From assembly GCA_023435225.1 (NCBI GenBank), contig JAEYRX010000027.1, forward strand, positions 1 to 45,377: a stretch of 45,377 nucleotides of DNA, in the 5' to 3' direction. Positions 33,094 through 41,246 of the stretch are shown here, one piece after another. The position numbers were made by a program, and so were the translations under genes. The first letter of the stretch is position 1. Each line of letters starts with the position of its first letter. Below the pieces are notes generated by a model. That model worked only from the letters and a program-made list of their open reading frames with translations, was not told the DNA's origin and did not search any database. This DNA comes from Bacillota bacterium (lineage in GTDB: Bacteria > Bacillota > UBA4882 > UBA8346).

Positions 33094-33954
33094 TTAACCA
33101 ATCTCTTTTGCATTCGATGCCCGGTTAATCAATTTAGAATTCCTAAATTTATTATAAATATCCCTATTATTATAAGAAATTACTGAGAAATAACCTGAAA
33201 CACACGAATTTCCGTTTTGAATAATATTAAAAACGCAATAACCAACTCCTCCCCGATGTTTGTAAGCGGGTATAGTCCGGATCAAATACGGTTTGTCGGC
33301 TTCAATAAATTTTGTGTATCGGTTGTGTGTTTTTAAAATAACATTTGAACCCTCAAAAGGCATACCAGCCAAATGAGCGGAAGCGTTCCCGGCTTGACGG
33401 GCTACTTCAAACATTATAATTCCTTCTAGATGATCGGAATAATGATCGATATTAAACTCCGGTGATTTGCTGAATCCATTAAAATAATAAATATTACCGC
33501 ATTTATATGGTTCGGAGATTAACACATTTTCACTATGTGTTTTATGAACAAAGTTTTTGGGGATTAAGGGTGGTTCGGGGTCACTAACATGCATTTTAAG
33601 AAAACTGTTATGTATATCAGTAGGAAGCGGGATTTTCTCAATAAGATTTAAAACTTCCTCTTCCTCCCGGAATGACCATTTCAGAGTATCAAAAACTCCC
33701 AAGTATGTACGTTCATTTAGCCATTCCCATACATCAGGATACCGTAAACGCGCTTCGTTATTGAATATTACACCTGCTTCCTCACCCAAAATCAATAATA
33801 ACAACTCGACTTCACGACGATTTTTAACAGGGATGACGCAACTAGTACTGTTTTCCGCTTGATTACAACCGTCAAACACTATGGAATACTGTCTACATGG
33901 TACTTCACTTGCAACAAACTTTTCATTAACACTTAGTACACTAACACTTTCCAT
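33094..33954 (-). CDS. AfsA-type (A-factor synthase) hotdog domain protein
   Basis: This 286-residue protein has an unrecognised N-terminal half (about 1-125) and a C-terminal hotdog domain with VHKTHSENVLISEP (about 136-149) and FNIDHYSDHLEGIIMFEVARQAGN (about 167-190). The last segment is the helix signature of the AfsA family (DH..G....EA.RQA). In Streptomyces AfsA joins a beta-ketoacyl-ACP to dihydroxyacetone phosphate on the way to gamma-butyrolactone hormones. Here one hotdog is clear, whereas AfsA has two, so the reaction may differ. A cyclic-di-GMP riboswitch and terminator lie upstream. The start ATG has AAAGGGGGAG before it. Confidence 0.8.
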   Translation of the reverse strand: MESVSVLSVNEKFVASEVPCRQYSIVFDGCNQAENSTSCVIPVKNRREVELLLLILGEEAGVIFNNEARLRYPDVWEWLNERTYLGVFDTLKWSFREEEEVLNLIEKIPLPTDIHNSFLKMHVSDPEPPLIPKNFVHKTHSENVLISEPYKCGNIYYFNGFSKSPEFNIDHYSDHLEGIIMFEVARQAGNASAHLAGMPFEGSNVILKTHNRYTKFIEADKPYLIRTIPAYKHRGGVGYCVFNIIQNGNSCVSGYFSVISYNNRDIYNKFRNSKLINRASNAKEIG

Positions 33955-34020
33955 ACTTCTCCCCCTTTTTTAGTCGAATTTTTTGAAATACTCATAATAA
34001 GTATTTTGGATGCAAATTTA

Positions 34021-34055
34021 AAATAAAAAACCATGGATCATCAAGAGCCATGGTT
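34021..34055 (-). terminator. Riboswitch-controlled terminator before the AfsA-type gene
   Basis: On the minus strand AACCATGG, an 11-base loop region and CCATGGTT are followed by TTTTATTT. It lies 15 bases after the riboswitch and about 75 bases before the start codon, the usual place of an expression platform. Confidence 0.85.
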
Positions 34056-34069
34056 AAAAAAAGACAATT

Positions 34070-34194
34070 GCATGTAACCCGGCAACCCGACAATCTTAGG
34101 AAAAACCTTTAGACTCGCGGTTTTGCGTCCTTGCCTTTCGACAAGTTTGCCTTTGAGAATCTATCTCTATTTGAGACAGATACAGTTCACATAC
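34070..34194 (-). ncRNA. Cyclic-di-GMP-I (GEMM-I) riboswitch
   Basis: On the minus strand the core reads AAAGGCAAAC (34154-34145), stem P2 CUUGUC-GAAA-GGCAAG with its GAAA tetraloop, GGACGCAAAACC (34130-34119), GUCUAAAGG and CCUAAG (receptor side), then GUCGGGUUGCCGGG. These are the conserved blocks of GEMM-I. The position matching G20 of the Vibrio Vc2 RNA is G, predicting cyclic di-GMP rather than cGAMP. A possible P1 pairs GUAUGUGAAC (34194-34185) with GUUACAUGC, with an extra small hairpin between P1 and the core. It controls the AfsA-type gene. Confidence 0.9.
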
Positions 34195-34235
34195 GAAATT
34201 TAAAAAAGATTAATTTTTAATTTTTCTTAACAATT

Positions 34236-34241
34236 ATTATA
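34236..34241 (-). promoter_or_regulatory. Candidate -10 element for the riboswitch transcript
   Basis: TATAAT on the minus strand, about 45 bases before the riboswitch P1. The -35 region (TTTTCC at 17 bases) is weak. A TTGACT lies further upstream but is too distant for this -10. Confidence 0.45.
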
Positions 34242-34382
34242 TCCTAAAAATAGTTATTGGAAAAGAGTAACTTGAAAGGTAAAGTCAACTTTTTTTAAAA
34301 ACTTTTGCAAATAGTTTACTAAAACATTGTTTTTCAAGACTGTAATGTATCTTTGTGAAACTTTTTAAAATTTTCAAAAAAG

Positions 34383-35579
34383 TCATATATTGTTATATTT
34401 AAAAATCTCCATCGTCCTATCAAGGATTCCATTTAGATAGGCCAACAAAACACCGTAATTAGTTATATTTGTATTGTTTGCCTTACAAATATTAATCCGT
34501 GATTGCATAACTTTTTTATTCAACATGCAGGAACCACAATGAATAACCAGATCATAACCTGCTAAATCAGGTGGAAAGTCACAACCCATCTTGAAATCAA
34601 ATTCCAGCTTCTTTCCGGTAAATGTCTTTAACAACGAAGGTATCTTTACCCTGCCGATATCTTCATGTGAATGATTATGACTGCAACTTTCCGCTATTAA
34701 CACTCTTGAGCCGTCATGTAGATTTGCCACATTATCTACTCCCTCAATAAAGGTCCCAATATCCCCCTTATATCGGGCATAAAGGATAGAAAAACTAGTC
34801 AATTTAATGTTTGGTGGGACAATTTTATTTACTTCTTTAAAAGCTTGAGAATCTGTTACTACCAAATCAACTTTCTTTAAATCCTGAAACGCCGAAGCTA
34901 GTTCCGTATCCCTTACCACATAACTCTTAATCCCGTGATCGAGACAATCTCTTATCAGTTGAACTTGGGGCAGAATAATCCGGCCTTTGGGGGCTTCCGA
35001 ATCAATCGGGACCACCAAAACGACGGTCCCGCCGGTTGGAACCAAATCCCCTACTATTGTTGTTTCCTCATCATTTCCCAATCTTGTTATAAGTTCATTT
35101 CTTAGTGTATCAATATTTGTTTGCGAGGTTGATGAGACAAACACTGCATCCTTATACTTTTTTTCCAACCCGGACCGGATTTCCGCGGTTACCGTATCAA
35201 TCTTATTTATTACAATTAAATAGGGAATGTTGTTTTTTAAAAATAAGGAAATTATCTTAGCAAGCTCAATATCATCAGACTCCTCGGCATCGATCACGTA
35301 AACGGCAAAATCAGTACGTTGTAATTCTTTTAAGCTCCTTTCAATTCTTAACTGACCTATTTCACTTGAATCATCCAGCCCTGCCGTATCGATGAAAACA
35401 ACCGGACCAAAAGGAATAAGTTCAGCTGTTTTAATTACCGGATCAGTGGTAGTACCCTTTAACGGCGAGACCAAAGAAACATCCTGTCCAATCAGGGCGT
35501 TCAAGAGAGAAGATTTCCCGGCATTAGTTTTTCCATAAAACGCTATATGCTTTCTATTGGCTGATGGTGTATTATTCAT
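34383..35579 (-). CDS. hydF: [FeFe]-hydrogenase H-cluster maturation GTPase HydF
   Basis: HydF is the scaffold on which the diiron subcluster of [FeFe] hydrogenase is assembled before transfer to HydA. The 398 residues have G1 GKTNAGKSSLLNAL (about 15-28), FIDTAGLDD (G3), INKID (G4), then a dimerisation domain and a C-terminal cluster site with CSHNH and HCGSC. The CxH...HCxxC pattern is diagnostic. Its start overlaps the hydG stop by four bases. No hydrogenase structural gene lies in the window. Confidence 0.96.
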   Translation of the reverse strand: MNNTPSANRKHIAFYGKTNAGKSSLLNALIGQDVSLVSPLKGTTTDPVIKTAELIPFGPVVFIDTAGLDDSSEIGQLRIERSLKELQRTDFAVYVIDAEESDDIELAKIISLFLKNNIPYLIVINKIDTVTAEIRSGLEKKYKDAVFVSSTSQTNIDTLRNELITRLGNDEETTIVGDLVPTGGTVVLVVPIDSEAPKGRIILPQVQLIRDCLDHGIKSYVVRDTELASAFQDLKKVDLVVTDSQAFKEVNKIVPPNIKLTSFSILYARYKGDIGTFIEGVDNVANLHDGSRVLIAESCSHNHSHEDIGRVKIPSLLKTFTGKKLEFDFKMGCDFPPDLAGYDLVIHCGSCMLNKKVMQSRINICKANNTNITNYGVLLAYLNGILDRTMEIFKYNNI

Positions 35580-36952
35580 ACGTAAAGGTCCCTCTCTCCC
35601 TGTTTCAATTTTTCCAGATTATTTCTGACCAATGTTTTAAGCTCATTCCGTTCGATCTTCTCCATCTCGCCGGCGATATAGTTCATCCCAATCCGCTTCA
35701 ATTCATCATCTCCATAATCTAATAGAAACTCCATAAAAGTCATAATGGCATTTGGATGGCAAACATTTTGAATCTCTCCGGTTTTGGCCAAACTCATGAA
35801 CCGATCTCCGGTCCTCCCATTCCGGTAACAAGCCGTGCAGTAACTAGGTAAATGTCCATGTTGCAAAAGGCTTTTTATAACCTCCAACGGGCTACGCTGA
35901 TCCGCAATTTCGAATTGATTTGTTTCATCACCTTGGTCGTATTCCTTATAACCGCCGACTCCGGTTCGCGAACCGGCGCTGATTTGAGATACTCCATAAT
36001 TAATCAATTCTCGCCGCATTTCTTCACTTTCCCTGGTAGACAGGATAATTCCCGTGAATGGCACGGCAATCCTGATTATAGCAACCAATTTTTTAAATAG
36101 TTCATCATTTACCAGATGAGGAAACATATCCAACGACATGCCCTCAGCTTTTTTTAGTCTGGGAACCGAGATCGTATGAAAACCGACTCCGAACTTCTTT
36201 TCCAAGTACTCGTTATGAAGCATTAAAGCCAGCACTTCGAACTTGGGATCAGCCAAGCCAAACAATACTCCTGCGCCTACGTCATCAATCCCCGCCTCCA
36301 TCGCTCGGTCAAAGGCGGTCAGGTGATACTCGTAATCATTTTTTAAACTTCCTTGGTGCATATCATTGAAAATCGTAGGTTCATAAGTCTCTTGGAATAA
36401 AATATAAGTACCGATATTGGCGGCTTTTAATTTCCGATAGTTTTCAACGGTGGTAGCCGCAATATTTACATTTAATCTTCTAATGCCGCTGTTGGTGTTG
36501 TCAGTATCATAAATAGTTTTGATACACTCTAATATATATTCAATATCGCAATTTACCGGGTCTTCCCCGGCTTCCAGCGCCAGTCTTTTATGCCCAAGTT
36601 TTAAAAGTACTTTTACTTCGTCGCTAATCTCAGCCATGGTAAGCTTTTTTCTAGTGAATTGATTATTCCTTTTATAACCGCAATATGTACAGTTATTAAC
36701 ACAATAGTTACTGACATAAAGCGGGGCGAAAATAACAATCCGGTTGCCGTATATCGATTTTTTAATCTCCCCGGAAATCGAAAAAATTTCCTGATTTAAC
36801 TCTACGTCCTCCACTTGCAAAAGCATCGCTATTTCCAAGTGTTCTAATTTTTCTCTCCGGTGGGCTTTTTCCAGTACTGAAAAAAGATCATTCCTGGAAG
36901 CATTCTTTGCCTTATCAAGTAAACCATTTATGTATGCAACATCTATAAACAT
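35576..36952 (-). CDS. hydG: [FeFe]-hydrogenase maturation radical SAM enzyme HydG
   Basis: HydG is a radical SAM tyrosine lyase that makes the CO and CN ligands of the H-cluster. The radical SAM motif CVNNCTYC (Cx3Cx2C) is near residue 85. The C-terminal auxiliary cluster site is CTAC followed by a third Cys 22 residues on, the exact spacing known for HydG. About 458 residues is normal. The chosen ATG (MFIDVAYING) has GGAGG seven bases upstream; an ATG 18 bases earlier has none. Confidence 0.96.
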   Translation of the reverse strand: MFIDVAYINGLLDKAKNASRNDLFSVLEKAHRREKLEHLEIAMLLQVEDVELNQEIFSISGEIKKSIYGNRIVIFAPLYVSNYCVNNCTYCGYKRNNQFTRKKLTMAEISDEVKVLLKLGHKRLALEAGEDPVNCDIEYILECIKTIYDTDNTNSGIRRLNVNIAATTVENYRKLKAANIGTYILFQETYEPTIFNDMHQGSLKNDYEYHLTAFDRAMEAGIDDVGAGVLFGLADPKFEVLALMLHNEYLEKKFGVGFHTISVPRLKKAEGMSLDMFPHLVNDELFKKLVAIIRIAVPFTGIILSTRESEEMRRELINYGVSQISAGSRTGVGGYKEYDQGDETNQFEIADQRSPLEVIKSLLQHGHLPSYCTACYRNGRTGDRFMSLAKTGEIQNVCHPNAIMTFMEFLLDYGDDELKRIGMNYIAGEMEKIERNELKTLVRNNLEKLKQGERDLYV

Positions 36953-36993
36953 GCATATTCCTCCATTCATAGTTCCAAGATTTATAATATATT

Positions 36994-37089
36994 AAAACAG
37001 AGGCACTGAGACACGGAGTTAAACATGGAGAAACAATATGAAATTAAGAATATTCTTTGTGTCCTCTGCGCCTCTGTGTTTCAGTGTTT
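36994..37089. repeat. CAGAGGC hairpin repeat, copy 2
   Basis: AAAACAGAGGCACTGAGACACGGAG-type left arm and CTCTGCGCCTCTGTGTTTCAGTG-type right arm form a long hairpin between hydE and hydG. The right end runs into the last codons and stop of hydE. Related to 8624-8719 and 44422-44492. Confidence 0.75.
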
Positions 37090-38160
37090 AAAGTGGTTAT
37101 TTTCCATTTTGGCGAGTCCAAAATCCGGATGGTCTCCCCTCGACATATCGACTGTATAACCAGCTTTATTAATCCTGCTTTCAATAGACCGTTTACATTC
37201 AGCCGCTTCTTCACCATTACTGATTTTCCCATCATACAAAGCATATTTGTTCCGGACTTCTATGGGTGAGAGATTAGGCATCACTACATTGGCTCCGGCT
37301 TTAAGTCCTTTCTCTCTTCCAAGCGGATTAAGGCTTCCCAGGGCGGTTGTAGCTGGAATAAGGGCATCCGGCAGCAAAAGCCGAGTTATAGCCAACATTT
37401 TCAAAGTTGTTTCTACGGTTCCAGGCTGGCTATCGGCGAGAGGAGTATCTTTATGTGGCATAAAAGGTCCTATCCCCACCATATGTGGTTGAAATTCCTT
37501 TAAAAACAGAAGATCCTTAACAAAATCGTGATTGGATTGCCCCGGTAAACCCACCATAAACCCGGCCCCCACCTGGTAACCGATTTCTTTCAAATCGTAT
37601 AGGCATCTAAGCCGGTTCTCCAGCTTCATTCCGGGATGAAGTTTTTGATACAATGATTCGGATACAGTTTCCTGTCTTAAAAGATAACGGTCGGCCCCAG
37701 CTTTAAAAAACATCTGATAAGATTCCCGAAGCTTTTCACCTATGGAAAGGGTTATAGCACATCCGGTAAATTTCTTTTTAAGTATGGTGATGATCTCTAC
37801 CATTTCTTCATCCGAATAAAAATTGTCCTCTCCACCCTGTAGCACAAAAGTTCGGTATCCAAGTTCCCAGCCTGTATTACATACTGCTATAATCTCCTTG
37901 GCACTTAACCGATACCGCTGCGCCTTACCATTTCCGGAGCGAATTCCGCAATAAAGACAATTTTGTTTACAATAATTAGTGAATTCAATCAAACCTCTTA
38001 GATAAACTGTTTTTCCGTATCTTTCGACTCTTTTTTCATTGGCTTTTGTCATTAAATTAACTAGTGTTTCATCATTTTCATCGTCCAACAAGCACAGCAA
38101 TTCTTCACCGTCAATTTGATTTTGCCGATAAAGCCGGTTAATGATTTCATTAGTTTTCAT
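37081..38160 (-). CDS. hydE: [FeFe]-hydrogenase maturation radical SAM enzyme HydE
   Basis: HydE is the second radical SAM maturase and works on the precursor of the azadithiolate-bridged diiron centre. The 359 residues have the Cx3Cx2C motif YCKQNCLYCGIR (about 63-74), LQGGEDNFYSDEEMVEII, LRQETVSESLYQKLHPGM and GFMVGLPGQSNHDFVKDL, the last being typical of the HydE/BioB group. Its start overlaps the stop of the small regulator gene by four bases. The final residues (NHFKH) are encoded within a repeat arm. Confidence 0.95.
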   Translation of the reverse strand: MKTNEIINRLYRQNQIDGEELLCLLDDENDETLVNLMTKANEKRVERYGKTVYLRGLIEFTNYCKQNCLYCGIRSGNGKAQRYRLSAKEIIAVCNTGWELGYRTFVLQGGEDNFYSDEEMVEIITILKKKFTGCAITLSIGEKLRESYQMFFKAGADRYLLRQETVSESLYQKLHPGMKLENRLRCLYDLKEIGYQVGAGFMVGLPGQSNHDFVKDLLFLKEFQPHMVGIGPFMPHKDTPLADSQPGTVETTLKMLAITRLLLPDALIPATTALGSLNPLGREKGLKAGANVVMPNLSPIEVRNKYALYDGKISNGEEAAECKRSIESRINKAGYTVDMSRGDHPDFGLAKMENNHFKH

Positions 38161-38405
38161 AGATCTTTTTTGGAAATAGCCGTTTTTACGGAAACATAAG
38201 GCAGGTTGCCCAATTTACCTGTCAAACTGTTTATCTGATCGAGATCGCCGGTAACTGTTATACATATAACCGCCATCCCTTCCTCAAAAGGTATGCCCAT
38301 TCTTCCTTTGACGATTCCCTTAAAATCAGAGACTATTTCGTTAAACTCCTTTTGGCATTTACTAGGTTCCTCCAATATAGCGCTGATAACAGCAATTTTT
38401 TTCAT
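38157..38405 (-). CDS. TM1266-type [FeFe]-hydrogenase system regulator (ACT-like)
   Basis: This 82-residue protein begins MKKIAVISAILEEPSKCQKE and continues VSDFKGIVKGRMGIPFEEGMAVICITVTGDLDQINSLTGKLGNLPYVSVKTAIS. It is the small NikR-C/ACT-like ferredoxin-fold family (TM1266) found with hyd maturation genes and proposed to be regulatory. The start has AAAGGAGGG upstream. An upstream in-frame extension would run into the leader terminator and is unlikely. It is the first gene of the operon regulator-hydE-hydG-hydF. Confidence 0.88.
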   Translation of the reverse strand: MKKIAVISAILEEPSKCQKEFNEIVSDFKGIVKGRMGIPFEEGMAVICITVTGDLDQINSLTGKLGNLPYVSVKTAISKKDL

Positions 38406-38431
38406 AAAATGCCCTCCTTTAAAATAAAAAA

Positions 38432-38514
38432 GACTTTCCCGAAAGGAAAGCCCGAACAAAATCAAAGCCAAAAAAGCCTCAATTTACAAATACTATTGTC
38501 CGCTTTCCTTTCGG
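38432..38514 (-). promoter_or_regulatory. Attenuator-like leader of the hyd maturation operon
   Basis: On the minus strand CCGAAAGGAAAGC (38514-38502) is perfectly complementary to GCTTTCCTTTCGG (38451-38439). The latter overlaps the 5' half and loop of a terminator, GGCTTTCC-TTTC-GGGAAAGTC followed by TTTTTT (38452-38426). The two pairings exclude each other, the classic design of a transcription attenuator or riboswitch platform, and the terminator ends about 20 bases before the first start codon. The roughly 50-base spacer has no riboswitch core I recognise. Confidence 0.7.
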
Positions 38515-38521
38515 ATTAGAG

Positions 38522-38634
38522 TCTGTTTCAAAATTTCATTTCGCAATATTTTAACACAATATATAATGAGCTGCCCAAAATTAATCTATCGATATATTGA
38601 GTTAAAATATTAAATTAGGGAATTTTAAAACAGC
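38522..38634. repeat. Two-level palindromic element, copy C
   Basis: Outer arms CTGTTTCAAAATT (left) and AATTTTAAAACAG (right) enclose inner arms AATATTTTAACACAATATAT and ATATATTGAGTTAAAATATT. Layout and size match 3371-3484, and the centres share CCCAAA and CTATC words. It lies immediately upstream of the hyd leader, so it probably overlaps the promoter. Confidence 0.7.
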
Positions 38635-38899
38635 TTGGATTAGATAACTCTTTTCCGTTAGGTCTAACTTTTGATTAAAACAGATGGAAAAAGAATACTC
38701 TAAGACCATCTGAATTTAAAGATATTTTACCAAATATTATTGGTTTTAGTCAATTGATTTTATATTTTATATTTTCTAAGAATAATTTAATATTGCTAAG
38801 TCCTTGACAATTTAATTTAAATGAGGCATTTATATAGTATAATTGATTAATCCGGATTAAATACAATTATTATTATAAACTTTGGATTGGAAGTATTCT

Positions 38900-39760
38900 A
38901 TGGACAACGATTATATCTTGCGAATCAATCAAGCCCTCAACTATATCTATCAAAACCTCGACAAAAACTTAACCGTCGATGAGATTGCCGGACACTGTTG
39001 CTTCTCAAAATATTATTTTAACAGGGTTTTTAAATCGGTAACCAATGACAGTATTTATTCTTTCATCAAACGGATGAAGCTTGAGAACGCAGCCTTTAAA
39101 CTCCGGACCAACCGGCGGAAATCCATTACCGAAATCGCCCTGGAAATCGGTTATAGCCCTTCCAATTTTGCTTCGGCTTTTAAAGAATATTTCGGGATAA
39201 GCGCCTCAGAGTTCCGTAAATATGATGTACCGCTGAAAAACTCCTATTATACGGTGGTCGATTATATCCAATCCCTAAAGAAGCAGGAGGATTTCTTTGC
39301 CCGGATTGATTCCAAAATAACAGTTAAGCATATTGAAGTGATGTATCTTGAATATAAGAGGTTCCATGGCAATTATTTTGAAGGCTTGGGTAAAGCTTGG
39401 GAAGATTTCTGTTTGGCGATGGAGCAGAAATATACCGTTGATAAGGATACTTTGTTTATCGGAATATCCTATGATGATCCTTTATTAATTGACGAAAACA
39501 ATTGTGTTTACGATATGTGTATTAAAGTCCCTAAAAAAACTAGTATCAATACCCATATAGTAAATGAAGGATATTATGCCTGTTATGAATTTCATGACCG
39601 GTTGGAGAATTTGATAAAAAGCTATAATGAGATCTTCGCTCTCTGGATGCCTTTCTGTAAGTATAAATTAATCGATCGGTCTTGTATAGAAATATATCAT
39701 TCCGGTTTGGATGCCGAAGGCAAAATCAATTTGGATATTTGTATTCCTATACTTGAGTGA
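38900..39760 (+). CDS. AraC-family regulator with GyrI-like effector domain
   Basis: This 286-residue Rob/SoxS-like regulator has two helix-turn-helix motifs in the N-terminal 110 residues: LTVDEIAGHCCFSKYYFNRVFK and SITEIALEIGYSPSNFASAFKEYFG. Residues from about 120 on form a GyrI-like small-molecule binding domain. The ATG at 38900 has GGAAG six bases upstream; a TTG 18 bases earlier is less likely. The MATE exporter follows 84 bp downstream on the same strand, so it probably responds to a compound the exporter removes. Confidence 0.88.
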   Translation: MDNDYILRINQALNYIYQNLDKNLTVDEIAGHCCFSKYYFNRVFKSVTNDSIYSFIKRMKLENAAFKLRTNRRKSITEIALEIGYSPSNFASAFKEYFGISASEFRKYDVPLKNSYYTVVDYIQSLKKQEDFFARIDSKITVKHIEVMYLEYKRFHGNYFEGLGKAWEDFCLAMEQKYTVDKDTLFIGISYDDPLLIDENNCVYDMCIKVPKKTSINTHIVNEGYYACYEFHDRLENLIKSYNEIFALWMPFCKYKLIDRSCIEIYHSGLDAEGKINLDICIPILE

Positions 39761-39844
39761 ATTCATATCTCCACCATGGCACGAATTCAGAAGTTTTTAA
39801 TCAGGATTAATTGTAGAATACTCTCCGAAAGGAGAGATATTTTT

Positions 39845-41170
39845 ATGGAAAACACTAAAAACCAAAGTATCTTCAAAACATTTTTAGCTTATTCGATCCC
39901 TTGTATTATTGGTATGTTTTTAACCTCTTTCATCATTATCGTCGACGGTATTTTTATCGGGCGGAAGATGGGAGAAAACGGGTTGGCGGCAATCAACCTG
40001 ACCTTGCCGGTGCTTTACATTTTATTAGCGGTTACTATCATGATCGGTGTCGGCGGAGTCACTTTGGCTGCCCAGAGTTTGGGCGAGAAAAACAAGTCCC
40101 GGGCTAATCATTTCTTCACTTTTGCGTTTATAAGTAGTGCGGTTTTTAATCTGGTCGTGATGGCTATCTTATTCTTATTTCAGGACGGGATAGTCGCCTT
40201 ACTGAATGCTAAAGGTATCTTGACCGGATATGTCCGTGATTACCTGGGTATTATGAAATATTTCTACCTCTTCATGATGCTGAATATGATATTTACCATG
40301 TTCATCCGGAGCGAAGGTAAACCGCAATTATCATTGCTTTTTGGACTCTTCGGAAATATTCTGAATATCATTTTGGATTATTTATTGATTATGAAGTTTA
40401 ATTATGGGATGAAAGGAGCCGCTATTGCATCGGGTTTATCGGTTCTAATACCGTTCATTCTTGGAATACTCTATTTTCTTTCCAAACATTCGGTATATAA
40501 ATTTCAAAGAATTCATTTTGCTATAAACGATCTCCAAAAAATGCTCTTTTATGGTTTGGCGGAGTTTATGGCCCAGATCTCCGTCTCTATTACCACTTAC
40601 ATTCTTAACTGGGTGCTTTTAAGAAGGATTGGTATCAATGGAGTTGCAGCATTAACTATTGTAGGTTATGTATCCTTTATTCAAAATATGATTGTTTCCG
40701 GTATCGCCGTAGGGATTCATCCGTTAATCAGTTATCATTTCGGGGCTCAAAACCGGAACTTCATTTTGGACTTATTGTCAATTGCGATGAAAGCAGTAGT
40801 TATTGTTGGAATCGGAATTTTCTTAATCGTATTATTAATTAGTGGTGGTTTAGTAAAGATATTCTCTAAGGACAATTTGGAATTAATCAAAGTTGCCGGC
40901 CTGGGGCTTAAACTTTATTCGATCTCTTTTATTATCAGTGGTTTTAATATTATTGCAGCGGCCTACTTCACTTCACTTGGAGAAGCTAAGCAAGCGGCAA
41001 TTGTATCAATATTACGAAGCCTTGTTTTAGTAATCATTTTTATATTAATATTACCGTATATAATCGGAGATACTGGAATTTGGTTGGCCGGTCCGGTAAC
41101 CGAGGCAATTACATTTATACTTGCTTATATGTGGATTAAAAGATCTAAAATAGCGCTTCAGGCTGTTTAG
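39845..41170 (+). CDS. MATE family efflux transporter
   Basis: This 441-residue protein has twelve hydrophobic segments. The first reads TFLAYSIPCIIGMFLTSFII followed by VDGIFIGRKMGENGLAAINL, the usual MATE (MepA-like) start. GVGGVTLAAQSLGEKN and a matching second half (GIAVGIHPLISYHFGAQN) show the internal duplication. It exports cationic drugs or metabolites using an ion gradient. AAAGGAGAG precedes the ATG. It is likely controlled by the AraC/GyrI-like protein upstream. Confidence 0.92.
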   Translation: MENTKNQSIFKTFLAYSIPCIIGMFLTSFIIIVDGIFIGRKMGENGLAAINLTLPVLYILLAVTIMIGVGGVTLAAQSLGEKNKSRANHFFTFAFISSAVFNLVVMAILFLFQDGIVALLNAKGILTGYVRDYLGIMKYFYLFMMLNMIFTMFIRSEGKPQLSLLFGLFGNILNIILDYLLIMKFNYGMKGAAIASGLSVLIPFILGILYFLSKHSVYKFQRIHFAINDLQKMLFYGLAEFMAQISVSITTYILNWVLLRRIGINGVAALTIVGYVSFIQNMIVSGIAVGIHPLISYHFGAQNRNFILDLLSIAMKAVVIVGIGIFLIVLLISGGLVKIFSKDNLELIKVAGLGLKLYSISFIISGFNIIAAAYFTSLGEAKQAAIVSILRSLVLVIIFILILPYIIGDTGIWLAGPVTEAITFILAYMWIKRSKIALQAV

Positions 41171-41199
41171 AGAAAAATTTAATCGGTTAATTTCTAAAA

Positions 41200-41243
41200 A
41201 ACCAGGCTGTTCGGTTAATTACCGGATAACCTGTTTCTTTTTA
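41200..41243 (+). terminator. Terminator between MATE and Fic genes
   Basis: AACCAGGCTGTTCGGT and ACCGGATAACCTGTT form an imperfect stem around TAATT, followed by TCTTTTTATTT. It separates convergent genes and could act both ways (AAAAAA precedes it). Confidence 0.75.
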
Positions 41244-41246
41244 TTT

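Noticed and set aside
34070..34194. cGAMP-type (GEMM-Ib) reading of the riboswitch
   Set aside because: The position matching Vc2 G20 is G, whereas cGAMP-selective members carry A there. The alignment was done by eye, so dual binding is not excluded.
38157..38471. Longer version of the TM1266-type protein starting at 38471
   Set aside because: The extra residues come from the leader terminator; the ATG at 38405 has an ideal AGGAGG site.
38432..38514. Second cyclic-di-GMP riboswitch before the hyd operon
   Set aside because: A GAAAGGAAAGCGGAC stretch looks superficially similar, but the GGCAAAC and GACGCAAA core blocks are missing.
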